DNA of 64,000 nt from Hemerocallis citrina (GCA_017893485.1 CM030368.1:172425004-172489003); one strand, 5' to 3'; numbered from the stretch's first letter, positions 24,744 through 35,857 are shown. Numbers and translations are program-made. Notes: generated from the sequence alone by a model not told the origin.

Positions 24744-24838
24744 AGCCCCTATTGGGCATACCGGTCTTCGTGTGCAGTTTGGGGGGGTTACTTTAGCATG
24801 GCGGGGGTTGTGGGTTCGAACCCTGGCCTAACCCTTTT
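24744..24838 (+). other. tRNA-like module 2 in solo LTR
   Basis: A-box-like TTGGGCATACCGG (24751-24763) and a perfect B box GGTTCGAACCC (24813-24823), followed by CCCTTTT. It starts GTAGCCCC, comparable with GCTAGCACC at 39614 in the intact element, and ends CCTAACCC. Confidence 0.55.
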
Positions 24839-25507
24839 ATAACACATTTTTGATTTTTTTGACATATTTTGAGTTTTCATGAGCATAAAAATTTGGGAAA
24901 AAAATTATTATTCCTCTAAATTATTATCTAGACTTTACAAAAATATTTTCACAATATTTTGATATATTTTGTGAGAATTGAAAGTGGAATTCACATTAAA
25001 TAATGTGTTGAAAAACTTGAAATTTTAATTAAAAATGTGACTCTTGTATGATTAAAGAAAGATAAAAATTTAAAATGCAATTAGATTTCTCTTGATGAGA
25101 TTTTATAGTATTTGATTAAGAATATTTGAATTGCATACAAGGTTATGAATGATTAAATTGATAATGGAAGTTGAAGAGAATTACTTCATGTTTTAAGATT
25201 ATAAAGAAATTAATGAATATGAGAAAGAGATTGTGAATAAAGAAATGAAATATCTTGATGAGGTTAGGTGTAACATTTGTGGTCTCAGTTGAGACGGTTG
25301 TTATTCTAGGGTGAGCGAGGCCCAGATTACCGACAGTCAAAATTATGAAATTGTAAGAAGTAACCAGTATTGGGTTGACTGTCTCAGTATTGTGTTTAAG
25401 ACCGATGGGTAAGCTAAACTCTAGTTCTTAATGATCATAACTTAAACTAAACGACAAGATACTAGATGGTGATATGACGAAATGAGTGCAAACGTGAGTT
25501 ATGGACT

Positions 25508-25772
25508 CCAGAATGATCCTTGGAGAGAGATGGTCCCCAGTATTCCGGGACGATGGACTTAAGAGCCACAGAATGATCCACAAAGTGAGAACGATCTCCA
25601 GTATTCTGGGACGAGAGCGACGCTCATGGGATACATGTGCAATGAGGGCTCCAGAATGACCTGTGGAATGAGACGATCCCCAGTATTCCGGGATGATGGA
25701 CGTAAGGGCCACAGAATGATCCACGGAGAGGGACTGGTCTCCAGTATTCCAAGGGCGAGAACCAATACTTGC
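25508..25772 (+). repeat. Four-copy degenerate tandem repeat in LTR
   Basis: Units begin CAGAATGAYC, continue through GAGA-rich DNA and end CCAGTATTCCGGGAYGA-like, at about 25510, 25570, 25652 and 25713. The intact element has a comparable GC-richer repeat at 40430-40640. It is the GC peak of the LTR. Confidence 0.75.
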
Positions 25773-26076
25773 AACGTGTCTAAAACTTGTAGTAGTCATC
25801 GTAGTAGGTTGCATGGCGATAGATCTAACCCTATAATGTGGAGTACGTAGGTGCTTGCCCTCGGACCTATGCAGTATGGGATGCATAGAATCCGAACAAG
25901 TATGCCCTAGTGTCATCCTAGCGTAAACATCTGCATTAGGCATTAAGTCATTGCATACACTGACATGATTAGGATAGTCACTTTTTACACTTTGTTTGCA
26001 TTCAAGTTTGTGTTTGTTAAAGTATTAAAGAATCGTTATATTACGGCATAGTGAGGATCGCCGTTTATAATATTTC

Positions 26077-26096
26077 GTCGGTTGTAAGCAACTGAC
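26077..26096 (+). promoter_or_regulatory. Conserved LTR hairpin
   Basis: GTCGGTTG, loop TAAG, CAACTGAC, then GTGCCCACAG. The stem keeps pairing by a G-T pair where other copies have A-T. Downstream AATAAAA (26259-26265) may be the poly(A) signal. Confidence 0.6.
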
Positions 26097-27094
26097 GTGC
26101 CCACAGTTTCATATGCAGGACTTGGAAATTGCAAGAAGATAAAAACATGAATTTGATGCTGATGATTACTTAAATGATAAAGTTGTTACGATTGTATATT
26201 TATCATTGTTGTACTTCATTTACTTTTCGCTGCGTTATGATGTAGAAAGAATATGTTGTAATAAAAGTTTTAAAATTCCTTGTAAAATTATACGAAGTGA
26301 AGTGTAGATCCTGTTGAGCTATGAATTACCGTATTTTGGTATTCGGGACGTTACAAGAGGTATGGGCAAGAGTAAATTAGATGATACCACATTTAATTTA
26401 CTTGCACAAATTCAATCAAGAAAACCAATGACTAATCAACCAAATGAATTACATTGATATAATTAACAAGATTCTGAAAGTTTTACATCTACACTTGATA
26501 TTTTACCATGGTGGAAAGACCATGAACATACTTATAGTATTCTTAAATATATGGCTAAAGATCTATTTACTCCTCTTGTCTCCACAGTTGTTTCAGAAAG
26601 TGTATTTTCTACAAGTGGCAGGGTTCTAACTGATTACAAGAATCGCTTGAAGCCCCAATCATTGGAGATGCTCGTCTACACGAAAGACTAGATGAAGGCT
26701 GAAGATAGGACTCAAGGATAAGGGTTCGACACGTCTATAAGTAGAAGCAACTCGCCGGAGGAACAACAATAACAACAACAACAATAGCAACCAACATGAA
26801 GAATTGAAGACCAACAAATTGAAGAAAATTGTAAATGTATAAAAAATTGTATAAAATCTTTGTTTCTTATAACAAAGTTGGATAATTGAAGAAAATTAAA
26901 ATTGTATAAAGAAATTTTTTTATTGTATAGAACAAATTTGTAGAAAATCTTTGTTTCTTATAAAAAAATTGGGAAACTTGTATAAGTTGAATCATATTAA
27001 TAATATATACATTCTTTTGGCAATTTCACTCTTTGATTCTTCTTATTATTATTAATTTTTTTTTTAAAGTTAAAAAACGAAAAAAAGTTTAAAT

Positions 27095-27299
27095 AGACAG
27101 GCCAACCTGCGACCCAACTCGACCCGACCCGGGTTGGACCCGAATGGGTTTGCGGGTTGGGTGGGTCGAGATTTTGCTAATCCAACCCAGTCCGACCCGG
27201 CCCGGTTAACACTCAGACCCGACCTGAACCAGCCCTACTTGAGTTTCAACCCGGACGGGTTTGACTCAACCCGGCTCGGTCTACCCGTTTTCACCCCTA
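27095..27299. repeat. hAT right subterminal repeats (CCCG-rich)
   Basis: Dense CGACCC/CGGGTTG motifs mirror those at 20397-20650 and run into the right TIR. Confidence 0.7.
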
Positions 27300-27570
27300 T
27301 CTTTATCTATCTCTTGTCCAAAAATAATTCTGGCTATATCTTTTTGTTGTCACATCACCTAAAATATTCTCACTATATCCATTTTTCTATTAATTAGAAT
27401 TTTGTACACTTTAGTCTTTTAACCCTATCCACGTTCACTTTTAACCTGTAGCTCGAATCTAAAACTACTAAACACCATGTTCTGCTCAATTCTACTTATT
27501 TACTATTCAACACCAAGAAACATTTTATTTTTATTTTCTGTTGGCTAATATGTTAAATAGGAGATACTTC

Positions 27571-27690
27571 TCGAGCTAATTGGAGAAATGACCCACTTTA
27601 TTAGAATATTTGACGAAATGAGCTAGTTTGAAAACTATTTAGCAAAATGACCTAGTTACTAATTAAATTTCTATAGTATACTTCCTATAA
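27571..27690. repeat. AAATGACCCA-type repeats left of the viral insert
   Basis: Short units such as GAAATGACCCACTTTATTAG and TTTAGCAAAATGACC occur here; reverse-complement relatives lie at 32740-32826. They bracket the caulimovirid relic in opposite orientation. Confidence 0.4.
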
Positions 27691-27859
27691 TACTTTCTAT
27701 AGGATGTGTGACCTTTTATTAAATTCTAAAAGTTTTTGGGTTTTAAGATAATTTCTACTTTTTAGATTAAATCTTTAGTTTCTTATTTTATGGGTTATAA
27801 ATTGAGGTTTTAATCTAGGAAAATTGTAGAAATTAAGATTTACTTACTCTGAACAAGGC

Positions 27860-27871
27860 TCTGATACCAAC
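27860..27871 (-). other. Caulimovirid Met-tRNA primer-binding site
   Basis: TGGTATCAGAGC read on the minus strand. Caulimovirids prime minus-strand DNA synthesis from Met-tRNA here. It lies downstream of the inferred promoter on the same strand. Confidence 0.7.
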
Positions 27872-27898
27872 TTGGGTGGGAAGCGTGAAATCTCCTGA

Positions 27899-28018
27899 AA
27901 AATAGAAATAAAGAGAGTATCAAAAAACATTAAAACTTTAAAGGATAAAAAAAAACCAAAAATAGAAATAAAGAGAGTATCAAAAAACTTTAAAACTTTA
28001 AAGGATCAAAAATTTTCA
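27899..28018. repeat. Two-copy 60-bp tandem duplication
   Basis: Starting at about 27899 and 27959, the unit with AATAGAAATAAAGAGAGTAT is repeated with a period of exactly 60 and two or three differences. Confidence 0.9.
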
Positions 28019-28248
28019 AATATGATAGTTTTCTGTAAAATAATATTTTTCGAAATAATGTTTATTATCTATCTCAAAAAAGTAATCAAACATGTCTTCA
28101 AGATCTCCCATAGATTTTGATTCTGTCTCAGATATTTACTATTACTATCATACGGGGGTTCTTCGAGTTCTTCCGTATGTCTATTTTCTTCTTCAATATG
28201 TTTATTTTCTTTTAGAAATTGTCTATATGCTGTTGTGGGGCTCCAGAT

Positions 28249-28539
28249 TTAACTGCTAAATACACCATTTTTATAAAATAATAAAGATCTTTCATAAAAA
28301 GTTAGATCATCAATTATTTCGACATTTATATTACTAGTCTCTCCAGGATTTATTTGATTTATTGTTATAATTATTACTCGTTGTACACTAAAGAAGAATA
28401 ATTTGAATTCATAATAATCATTCATGTTTGTTACTCTATGAGGATAATAAACATCAAAAATTAGAATTCTATCACTTCCTTGATAATTAATCATTAATTC
28501 AAAATTTTCTGAGGCAATACTGAAACTATTATTATCCAT
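28249..28539 (-). pseudogene. Small ORF in the viral leader region, unknown
   Basis: A 96-residue frame starting MDNNSFSIASENFEL, between the TATA box and the primer-binding site. After the stop the same frame continues with an acidic EEENRHTEELEEPP-like stretch, so the original product may have been longer. No domain recognised; virus origin is by position only. Confidence 0.4.
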
Positions 28540-29096
28540 TAGTTCTATTTAGCTACAATAATCATAAAATCAGAAGTAGAGAGAGATTTCTAAGGATACC
28601 CAAAAAATCAAAACAAAACGGCCCATGATGCTTCCGACTAAGTTAAACCTCTTTGAGCTGCTTTATACAAGTTACTACCAATAGATAAAATACCTCTGGT
28701 ATGCACCCCGATTTCAGTGCTCCTTTTACGTTCCTCCCATCACGGGATTACTATACTCTCAAGAGAGCTTCATCTGAGAGATATGTCTGAAACAACTAAT
28801 AGCACTTCGATATAGGCAACCACAACCTAGCTCGTTTCATGCTACTAGGTGTACAGTCTAACTGTAGAAGGTTACAAATGGGTATTTTTGCAAGATCTTT
28901 CAGGCAGAGCCTTCCAAAACTCTCCCTAATTAATAAAAATTAGTTTTTCATACCTTATTTTGTATAAGATCTTCTAGCAGAACTCGTAGAAAGATAATTT
29001 TTATTCCACTCCATCTCCTTACAAATTTTTCTTACAAACTTATATGGAATTTCTTTCTTCCTAAATCTTATCCCTTCTACCTTACTCAGCCTACCC

Positions 29097-29103
29097 TTTT
29101 ATA
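29097..29103 (-). promoter_or_regulatory. Pararetroviral-type TATA box
   Basis: CTATAAAAGGG on the minus strand, about 240 bases after the transactivator-like ORF and 1.2 kb before the primer-binding site, where the pregenomic RNA promoter is expected. Activity is unknown. Confidence 0.5.
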
Positions 29104-29344
29104 GACCAAGGGATCAGCTTACAACAAGTATACATACATCATTGCATACATCATATGCCAAATAATTGTTGCTTACATCAGTCTTTAATAATTGCCTTGT
29201 GGACTACTCTAGAAAAAGAGATTCCTCCTGGCTGACATCTTCACATGCTCCACATTTGTGTTAATATTCTGTCTTTATCAAGCTATAGTAGTATTTAGCT
29301 TTCTCTTCTGTCATTGTCATTGCTCCTGTAGATAGTATCTGGTA

Positions 29345-30070
29345 TCAGCTGTCAAACAGCTCATGCTTATCTTTTAGCTGTTTTATTTTTGCTATACTAT
29401 ACATTATTATTTTTTCTGGATCTGGGTTGTCATAGATCCATATCTTGTTGTCTCTTAGTTTTATGTCTTTTAACTCACAATACATGTTCCTGAAGCCCAT
29501 TGCCCTTCTTTCTGGGATTGATTTCTCAAATTCCTCAGTTTTATATGGTACAATATTTGATGCTCCACAGATCACTTGGGTGGTCATCCTTATTTTTATA
29601 ACGTGTTCTGCTGAAAGCTCTTCATTGTCTTCAAGATATTCAGGGATAGCTGAATACATTCTGACATATATTTTTGAGGCCTTTGTGAGGCCAAAATAAC
29701 TCTTGGCTACTTTGTCAATTTCTCTTGGTAAGTGGATCAGTTCTTCACATTCTCTGGATGGATAGATGCAATGAATAAGTTCTCTTTCGAACAATTCCCT
29801 GGTTGTTCTTGGATTAGCTTCTGGTAGGATGATGGCCTTATTCATATGTTGTTGTGATATAATTTTGATGAACTGGTTCACCTCGGTTACTTGGCATAGT
29901 TTTTGAATATATTGTGAAAATAATATTTTCTTTGATACTTTGATAGGAGCTTTCTCAGTAAGAAGTGTCTCCTTGTATGTAGTCTTATTTGAGGATGTAA
30001 GTGTATCTTCTTTTAAGGGATGAGTAGGTTCGCCTATCTCACTCATTTTCTCGCTAGTATTGTCCATCAT
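29345..30070 (-). CDS. Caulimovirid transactivator/inclusion-body-like protein (ORF VI type)
   Basis: An open frame of 241 residues. The middle contains ANPRTTRELFERELIHCIYP, then a leucine/proline step, the arrangement I recognise from the conserved core of caulimovirid P6 proteins, which form inclusion bodies and allow reinitiation of translation on polycistronic viral RNA. The N-terminal about 45 residues are Ser/Thr/Lys-rich. The frame is intact while the neighbouring RT is broken. Family call is by pattern; the protein is shorter than the best-known member, so truncation at either end is possible. Expression in the host is not implied. Confidence 0.6.
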   Translation of the reverse strand: MMDNTSEKMSEIGEPTHPLKEDTLTSSNKTTYKETLLTEKAPIKVSKKILFSQYIQKLCQVTEVNQFIKIISQQHMNKAIILPEANPRTTRELFERELIHCIYPSRECEELIHLPREIDKVAKSYFGLTKASKIYVRMYSAIPEYLEDNEELSAEHVIKIRMTTQVICGASNIVPYKTEEFEKSIPERRAMGFRNMYCELKDIKLRDNKIWIYDNPDPEKIIMYSIAKIKQLKDKHELFDS

Positions 30071-30139
30071 GTTTTATGTGGTTACATACTGACTTACAGG
30101 TTGGTAGAACAGACTTTGGAGTCTGCATATTTATAGTTG

Positions 30140-31500
30140 TAATTGATTAAAGGCTCCTTTTATTTGTTCCATGGTTCCCTTGAGGCAAATAACATCCTGT
30201 TCTATTTGCTGGACTCTAGTTTCCATTCTGCAACAAATGAAATAGTTAATTTCTTGACAAATGAAATAGTTAATTTCTTGATAAAAAATCCGCTAAAATG
30301 TTATCCTTTCCTTTTATGTTTTCTATTGAGAAATCGTAATGTGCTAACTCCATTTTTCATCTTATCAATCTTTTGTTTGCTATAGTTGGGTCTATTATTT
30401 TGTTAATCCAATTCTTTGCTTGCGTATTGTCTGTCCTTACTGTGAATTTCGTATGTATTATAAATAATTCAAACTTTTTTATAGCTTTTAAAATTGCTAG
30501 TAGTTCTTTTTCGTTTATGTGTTAATTTTGTTGGGTTTGTGTGAAAGATTCACTAGTATATCTAGCTAGTCTTTCTTCTTCTTCTCCTATTTCAATGAAT
30601 TTTAATACTGCTCCCCAATTGTTTTTACATGCATCTATTTCTATTATCCATGAACATTCTTTAACAGGTAATCTAGGCGTATTTAATTCTGAAGTCTATT
30701 ATTTTAATATTTTAAGTTTTTCTACATCCTCTGGGATCCATTCCCATTTCTTAAACTTTTTTATTTTTGTTGTAACCAATTTGTTTTTGCTGATAAATTT
30801 GGTATGTAACATCTCGTTTGATTTAGTAACCCGATTATAGATTGTACTTCTCTTTCTTCTTTTAGGTCATTAGAAAATGTCTTTATTTTTTCTGCTATAT
30901 ATGGCTGTAGCTCTATTCCTTCATGTGATAATTTGTTCCTAAGAATTTTATCTAAGTTTTGAAAAATTCCATTTTCGTTTTTGATAGTATAATACCTGCA
31001 TTTTTTACTATTTCTATGAATTTTAGTAGATGCTTTTTATGTTGTTCCTCGTTTTCGGATCATATTAGAATATCATCTACATATACTAATATGAAATTAT
31101 TATATTTTTTAAATATCTTATCTATATATTCTTGAAATATTCCTGGTCTATTTTTATATTCGAATGGTAATACATTCCATTCATAGAATCCTTGAGGTGT
31201 GCTAAATGATGTTAACTGTTTTGAATTTTCTGTTAGTTTTACATGATAAAATCCTGATTTACAATCATATTTTGAATATATTTTTCTTGTTCTTACTGTG
31301 TTGAGTAGTATTTGCATATTTGGTAGTGGATATCCAAATCTCTTAGTATTTTTAGTTAGTTCCTTATAATTTACTGCCATTCGAGATTTACCTCTTTTTT
31401 CTTCTGAATGTTTTTTTATTATGAATTCTAGTGATGAATGTGGACTTTGTGATTTTCTTATGTAATTATTTTCCATTAATTCTTTTATATTTATTTTGAA
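30140..31500 (-). pseudogene. Caulimovirid reverse transcriptase/RNase H, broken
   Basis: The open part (31476-31060) has RT motifs in order: SRMAVNYKELT, YPLPN, KYDCKSGFYHVKL, FSTPQGFYEWNVLPF, then YVDDIL. YVDD is the catalytic motif. Beyond 31060 the RT thumb and RNase H region continue to about 30140 only as fragments with many stops and frameshifts. The protease expected upstream is not clear. A 23-base tandem duplication sits at 30231-30276 in the decayed part. Confidence 0.85.
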
Positions 31501-31956
31501 TTCTTCTAGATCTGTTGAAGTGTGCCTTATAGGTTTAATTTTTATTATTTTGTTCTTATCTATTAACTCTATATGTGTTGTGGGTTTACTTAAGTCTCAT
31601 TTTGCTAAGGAGTCTTCTCCGCACAGATCTTTTAATTGTTTTTGTAAAATTTTTTTTGTAGTTATTTCTTGGACTTGTTGTATTCTAGTTTTGTTTGGTA
31701 AATATTGATATTCACCACGCTGGGTTGAAGAAACTTTGATGTGCGGTAGGTCGGTTCTAGAATAAGGTTGGGTTATTCTAATTGCTATTCTCTAGAATAA
31801 GTCTAAATCTAGCTATTCTTTATTTTCTGCTATTTCTTTTTGTTCTGTACGTTCATATTTTGGGGTTTCTTTTTCTTTGTCTCTTCCTAATTTATTATTT
31901 TTTTGTGTTTTGCCATTTCCATGGAAATTGATAAGGTCTTTTGTTAGGTGGTGGTC

Positions 31957-32409
31957 TTAAGATTTCGTACATGTCAGTTTGAATTCTGTATGTTTTGCTA
32001 TAATCTTTTCTTTATCTTGATCCATTTTTATTTCTTCATTCGTTATATCTAGGTTTTTTAAGGCTTCCTTAACTTCCACTGTATTGGGATTTTCCATTAA
32101 ATCTTCTATTTCTAAAATATTTATATTAAGTTTTGTTATAGCTTCTAACTCCTTCATATCTTCTTCAGTTATGTCTAATTCTTCCTCTGTGTCATCAGTT
32201 ATATATCTACCTAGTTCTTTTAAGTTCTTATTTATGATTTTTAAATCTTTTCTTATAACTTCTACAAACTCAGGACCGTTGCAATCTTCTTCCAATTCTT
32301 GTATGTTTATCATATAAATTTTTGGTCCAATGTTTGGACCTAATCCTACTGCTTTGTTGGCCATACTTAGCCTAATATTTTGTATGCTAGTAGGTGTTGG
32401 TAATACCAA
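31957..32409 (-). pseudogene. Acidic ORF upstream of viral RT, possibly coat-protein region
   Basis: A 150-residue frame with a strongly acidic second half (TDDTEEELDITEEDM and EEIKMDQDKEKII). It directly precedes the RT region on the same strand. Caulimovirid coat-protein precursors often have acidic N-termini, but no CCHC finger is visible, so the call is tentative. Further in-frame pieces run upstream to about 32690, with a stop between them. Confidence 0.4.
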
Positions 32410-32739
32410 CTTGCTTCTTCGTTTCTGTAATCTAATACTTTGTACGCTATCTCTTTTTGTATTTCCTTAGGTTGTTTATTAGTTATTTTACTTGTTAGTA
32501 ACAAGTATTCTGATATTTCTCTATCAGTAATATGTTTTCTTTCTGTTAATCTTCTATCAATGTATCTAATTTTAAATTTTGAAAGATTTTTTAATTTTAG
32601 TTTCTTTATTTTTGTGAAATATCCAGCTTTTATAAGGATAAGAGAGATTATAGTTTATAATTTCTAAAGTTGGGTTATATAGAAAATTTTGTTTTTTAGG
32701 TTATTGTATCAATAGGGTTAGTTGGATATAATATTTTAT

Positions 32740-32826
32740 GAAAGCGGATCAGTTGGCTAAATGTTTTTGGAAATGGGTCGTTTAGCTAAATAATTATTGA
32801 AAGTGGGTTAGTTATTAGAGTTAGCT
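32740..32826. repeat. GGGTCGTTTAGCTAAAT-type repeats right of the viral insert
   Basis: Inverted relatives of the units at 27571-27690. They may belong to an older element that received the viral DNA. Confidence 0.4.
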
Positions 32827-33063
32827 CATACTTCTCACCGTCGATTTCTCTTCTACTCATATGTGAAAGTAGAAAGGTTGAATAGAAAATTGTAACTATT
32901 GTATATATATACATATATTTTAAAAGAGGGTAGTGGCCATCATATATTATTATTAGCAAATTCCAATTGTACAGGAGATGTGTACAAGAGTCAGCCAATA
33001 CACATATATTTAGCAACTTAATAAAGAACCAACTACACACACCAGTACGTTTCGGTTTCCAGA

Positions 33064-34274
33064 ATGAAAATTTTCTTAATTGTCATCATTCAGTGGATTG
33101 AATTCAACCATCTCCTGACGATGTTTTCGGTTTATGGGCCTTCCACGGTAGAGCTCAGTAATGATTTTTGGGCTAAATTCAACTCTTTTATTGAAAGCAT
33201 CAACAGCCTTTGGTTGTTCTGTGGCGATTTTAATGTCACTAGATTTATTCATGAGCGCAAAAGTAACTACACGCACTTCGATGACTCCACCAACTTTATT
33301 AACTCTATTCGGTCGTTAGATCTCATCGATCTACACATTGATTGAAGACGGCTCACTTGGTCTAACCGTCGACTAGATCTGTCCATGACGAAACTTGATA
33401 GATTTCTTGTCTTCAATGATTGGATTGATACTTTCCATAATTCTTTTGTTCAAGCCCTCTCCAATCCAGCTTCCAACCACAGTCCATTGATGTTACTATC
33501 TAACTTTAATTTCTCCAAACCATTCAAATTCGTTTTGAGAAATTCTGGCTTGAGGATCAAATTTTTGTTAATATGATTACTCACCATCTTCCTTCAGTGG
33601 TTGGGTCTCATGGTCTTGCACGGCTTCTCCTCAATCTCCATTCTGTTAAGAACAGTTGTAAAGTTTGGAGTAAAGCTAGATTGGCTAACACGAACATCCT
33701 ACGTTCTTTCCTCATTGTCATTCATCTTATTGATCAGAAAGAGGAGCAGGGTTCCATTTCTATGTCTGAAATATTATATAGACATGACTGTACGGTTGAA
33801 TACGCTTCCTTATTACACTATGATCGTATTAAATGGGCTCAAAGGGCCAGGATTAAGTGGTTGAAAGGAGATTGTAACACCTCCTTCTTTCACCAATTTG
33901 CATCTCATAGGTAAAAGGGTCAATCGCATCTCGTCCATTCGGGATGATGATGTCAAACTTCATTCGATCTCTCAATTCGACGCTACTTTTCTAAAATTCT
34001 ACAAAAATCTCATGGGATCATCCTCAGTTAGCCCCTTCCGCCTTGGTTGTATCTCCTTCTATGGGTTGGAGAACTTCCATCTCTCTTGCCTCGAGAATCC
34101 ATTTTCTCTTGAGGAGATTAAAGAGGCAGCCTTTTCTATGCGCAACGACTTGGCTCTAGGCCTTGATGGCTTTCCATTTTTTTTTCATAAGTTTTGGGAC
34201 TTCCTTAAAGATGATAGTCTCGATATGTTCTCCAATCTCTTTGATGGCTCCTTCTCTTTTGACCGTATTAACTA
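33064..34274 (+). pseudogene. LINE ORF2 fragment: endonuclease end, linker, RT start
   Basis: Pieces in order are typical of a plant L1-type ORF2: VYGPSTVELSNDFW, WLFCGDFNVTRF, ERKSNY, SLDLIDLHID, TWSNRRLDLSMTKLDRFL (APE-type endonuclease), then the linker with IKWLKGDCNTSFFHQFASHR, then the RT entry ENPFSLEEIKEAAFSMRNDL and DGFPFFFHKFW. Stops and frameshifts separate them (near 33343, 33575, 33913). The copy begins inside the endonuclease and is cut by the minus-strand Tekay LTR at 34275; the rest of RT is not found in the window. Confidence 0.8.
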
Positions 34275-34526
34275 TGTAACAACCCGAATTCCAAAACAAA
34301 CTGAATCCGGACTTCCACAGGATCTTTACACTTCTCTTCACACAATTTTACAAGGAATTAAAAACTTTTGTTACATCAGAGTTTACATTTACATTACATA
34401 TTTACAACAGAAGCAATTTACAACAAATTACATGAATAGAAATGTACAACACTTGAATCATTCTTTAAGCAGCATGCAAACTTTAGTCTTGTTAATCACT
34501 TTACCCTGCATAGAAATTGTGGTTAT

Positions 34527-34546
34527 GTCAGTTGCTTACAACCGAC
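34527..34546 (-). promoter_or_regulatory. Conserved LTR hairpin
   Basis: Minus strand GTCGGTTG, four-base loop TAAG, CAACTGAC, the same stem as at 26077, followed by ATAACCACA instead of GTGCCCACAG. Confidence 0.55.
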
Positions 34547-35857
34547 GAAATATTATCCATGGCTATCCTCTTTATGCCGAACAGTATAACGATTTTCAAA
34601 TACTTAAACAAACCACAAACTTGATCACAAACAAATCTACAAGGGACTATCCTATTGATGTTGTGTTGTGCGGTGCACTTAGTCCTTAATACAGTTACGT
34701 TTGTTACATGACACTAATGCGCACTTGTTTAGATTCTATGCATCCCATACAACATAGGTTTGAGGGAAAGCCCTTAACCGTTCTTCATCTTGTAGGGTTC
34801 AATCCCTCGTCATGACTTAAACTACTACTGTAACTACGATAAGTATCCTATATGTTCTATGAATTACGAGCTCATGTCCAGACAGCCTAGAGGGGAATCC
34901 CACGTCATGTCACGACGCATCGTGAAGAACCTATGGACAATTCAGCCTCCGTCATGGGACATGACACCACCCGCAGTCACCAAATACCCCACAAGCGTCG
35001 CCTGCAGTACGGACTCCTGGAGACATGTCCACGTCATGACACAACGCATCATGTAGACAGCCTAAGAATATTCTCATACCGTAGCTCCAAGGCCCTCATA
35101 CTCGTGTTTTTCTTTTATTTCGTCACATCTTCACTATGTGTCTAGTCCTTAGTTATTTGAATCATGAACAAAATCAATTCGCCAAAGTTAGCCCTTCCAC
35201 TATACCGGTCTTAACCATTTATATAACATGACCCAAATCTTGGTCTTTTTATTTCAAATCTCATTTCAACAATCTCTTTTTCAATGCCGGTATGAGGCTC
35301 AACTATACTTTAGTTCTCAATTTCGATGCATAATCACAAAAATTGAGTTTTCATACTCATATAGTCTTTTTTATAGTTCAAATAAATTTCCATCTTTTTT
35401 CTATATTTCAGCTTCATACATAAGTTCAATTTCAATTTATAACATTCTCATTCAAACAAATAAGTCTCAATAATTCCATTTAATTTCTGTACTATTATTT
35501 CCTTTTCTCCAAAATCAAGATCATATTTCATTTATCTTTCAAATGCGTACATTACCCAAATAAAGAACACAATCCATAAACAAATACATTACAAGTTCTT
35601 TTTATACAAGATTCTCTTTTATAATTTGGTATAACTCCTCATGGATAAAAATCCCTTTTTTATACTTATGCAAATATCAATTATATAGGGTTCTACTCAA
35701 TTTTTACTTCTCACACTTTTTAATTTAAGTCAAAATAGTGTGCAAATATTTTTCATGAAGTCCATATATTTTTACAATAATTATAATATTTTTTTTCTGA
35801 ATTTTAAAAATCAAAAATCACAAAAAAAACATTAAAACCGAAAAAAGGGTTTTAAAA

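Larger units (their letters stand above)
22918..26355 (+). mobile_element. Tekay solo LTR with TSD AGAGG, inside hAT
   Basis: From TGTAATACCCCG to CGGGACGTTACA, 3438 bp, flanked by AGAGG (22913-22917 and 26356-26360). The length is close to the 3428-bp LTRs of the intact element, and the order of modules is the same: ACGTG-rich 5' block (23405-23615), tRNA-like pair (24590-24840), GC-richer tandem repeats (25508-25772), conserved hairpin (26077). Sequence identity to 37808-41235 is clearly partial, so it is a related but distinct subfamily. The internal part was lost, most simply by LTR-LTR recombination. Coding gaps of the hAT gene close exactly at the TSD. Confidence 0.92.
21220..26690 (+). 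pseudogene. hAT transposase (RICESLEEPER-like), broken and interrupted
   Basis: Starts with a Ser/Arg and acidic N-terminus at ATG 21220. A BED zinc finger follows (about 21512-21600: CKAC, KPYKWKKG, then H-x5-H) with stops in frame. The middle of the transposase (about 21700-22580) is recognisable only in pieces among many stops. At 22589-22912 an open stretch matches the C-terminal half of the catalytic region (EMIDDVYIGHI, then KPAYTKFLKYF, then MNPRIKLE). The Tekay solo LTR then interrupts the gene. After 26360 the frame resumes (GKSKLDD), leading to the hAT dimerisation domain (DILPWWKDHE, then STVVSESVFSTSGRVL, then NRLKPQSLEMLVYTKD). The transposase would bind element ends and cut them; this copy cannot make it. 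Confidence 0.85.
20389..27307 (+). mobile_element. hAT transposon with 8-bp TSD, decayed
   Basis: Terminal inverted repeats TAGGGATGGCAACCGGG (from 20397) and, at the right end reversed, TAGGGGTGAAAACGGG (to 27299) are flanked by the perfect 8-bp duplication TCTTTATC (20389-20396 and 27300-27307, included here). TIR style and 8-bp TSD define hAT. Without the nested LTR (22918-26355) and one AGAGG copy the element is about 3460 bp. It carries a ruined transposase gene (21220-26690) between GC-rich subterminal repeats. Confidence 0.92.
27840..32690 (-). mobile_element. Endogenous caulimovirid (pararetrovirus) relic
   Basis: On the minus strand, in genome order: an acidic ORF (32409-31957), reverse transcriptase (31476-31060 and decayed beyond), a transactivator/inclusion-body-like ORF (30070-29345), an intergenic promoter with TATA (29103-29097), a small ORF (28539-28249) and a Met-tRNA primer-binding site (27871-27860). 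RT followed by a separate transactivator-like ORF and then promoter and primer site fits Caulimoviridae genera with that ORF. Movement protein and protease are not identified. Many stops and frameshifts show an old copy, not a live virus. Genus is not assignable by eye. Confidence 0.8.

Noticed and set aside
25428..25943. 171-codon minus-strand frame
   Set aside because: Product is a translation of LTR tandem repeats; no homologous frame in the other LTRs.
27840..32690. Live or episomal virus genome
   Set aside because: RT and RNase H carry many stops and frameshifts, and no complete genome copy is present.
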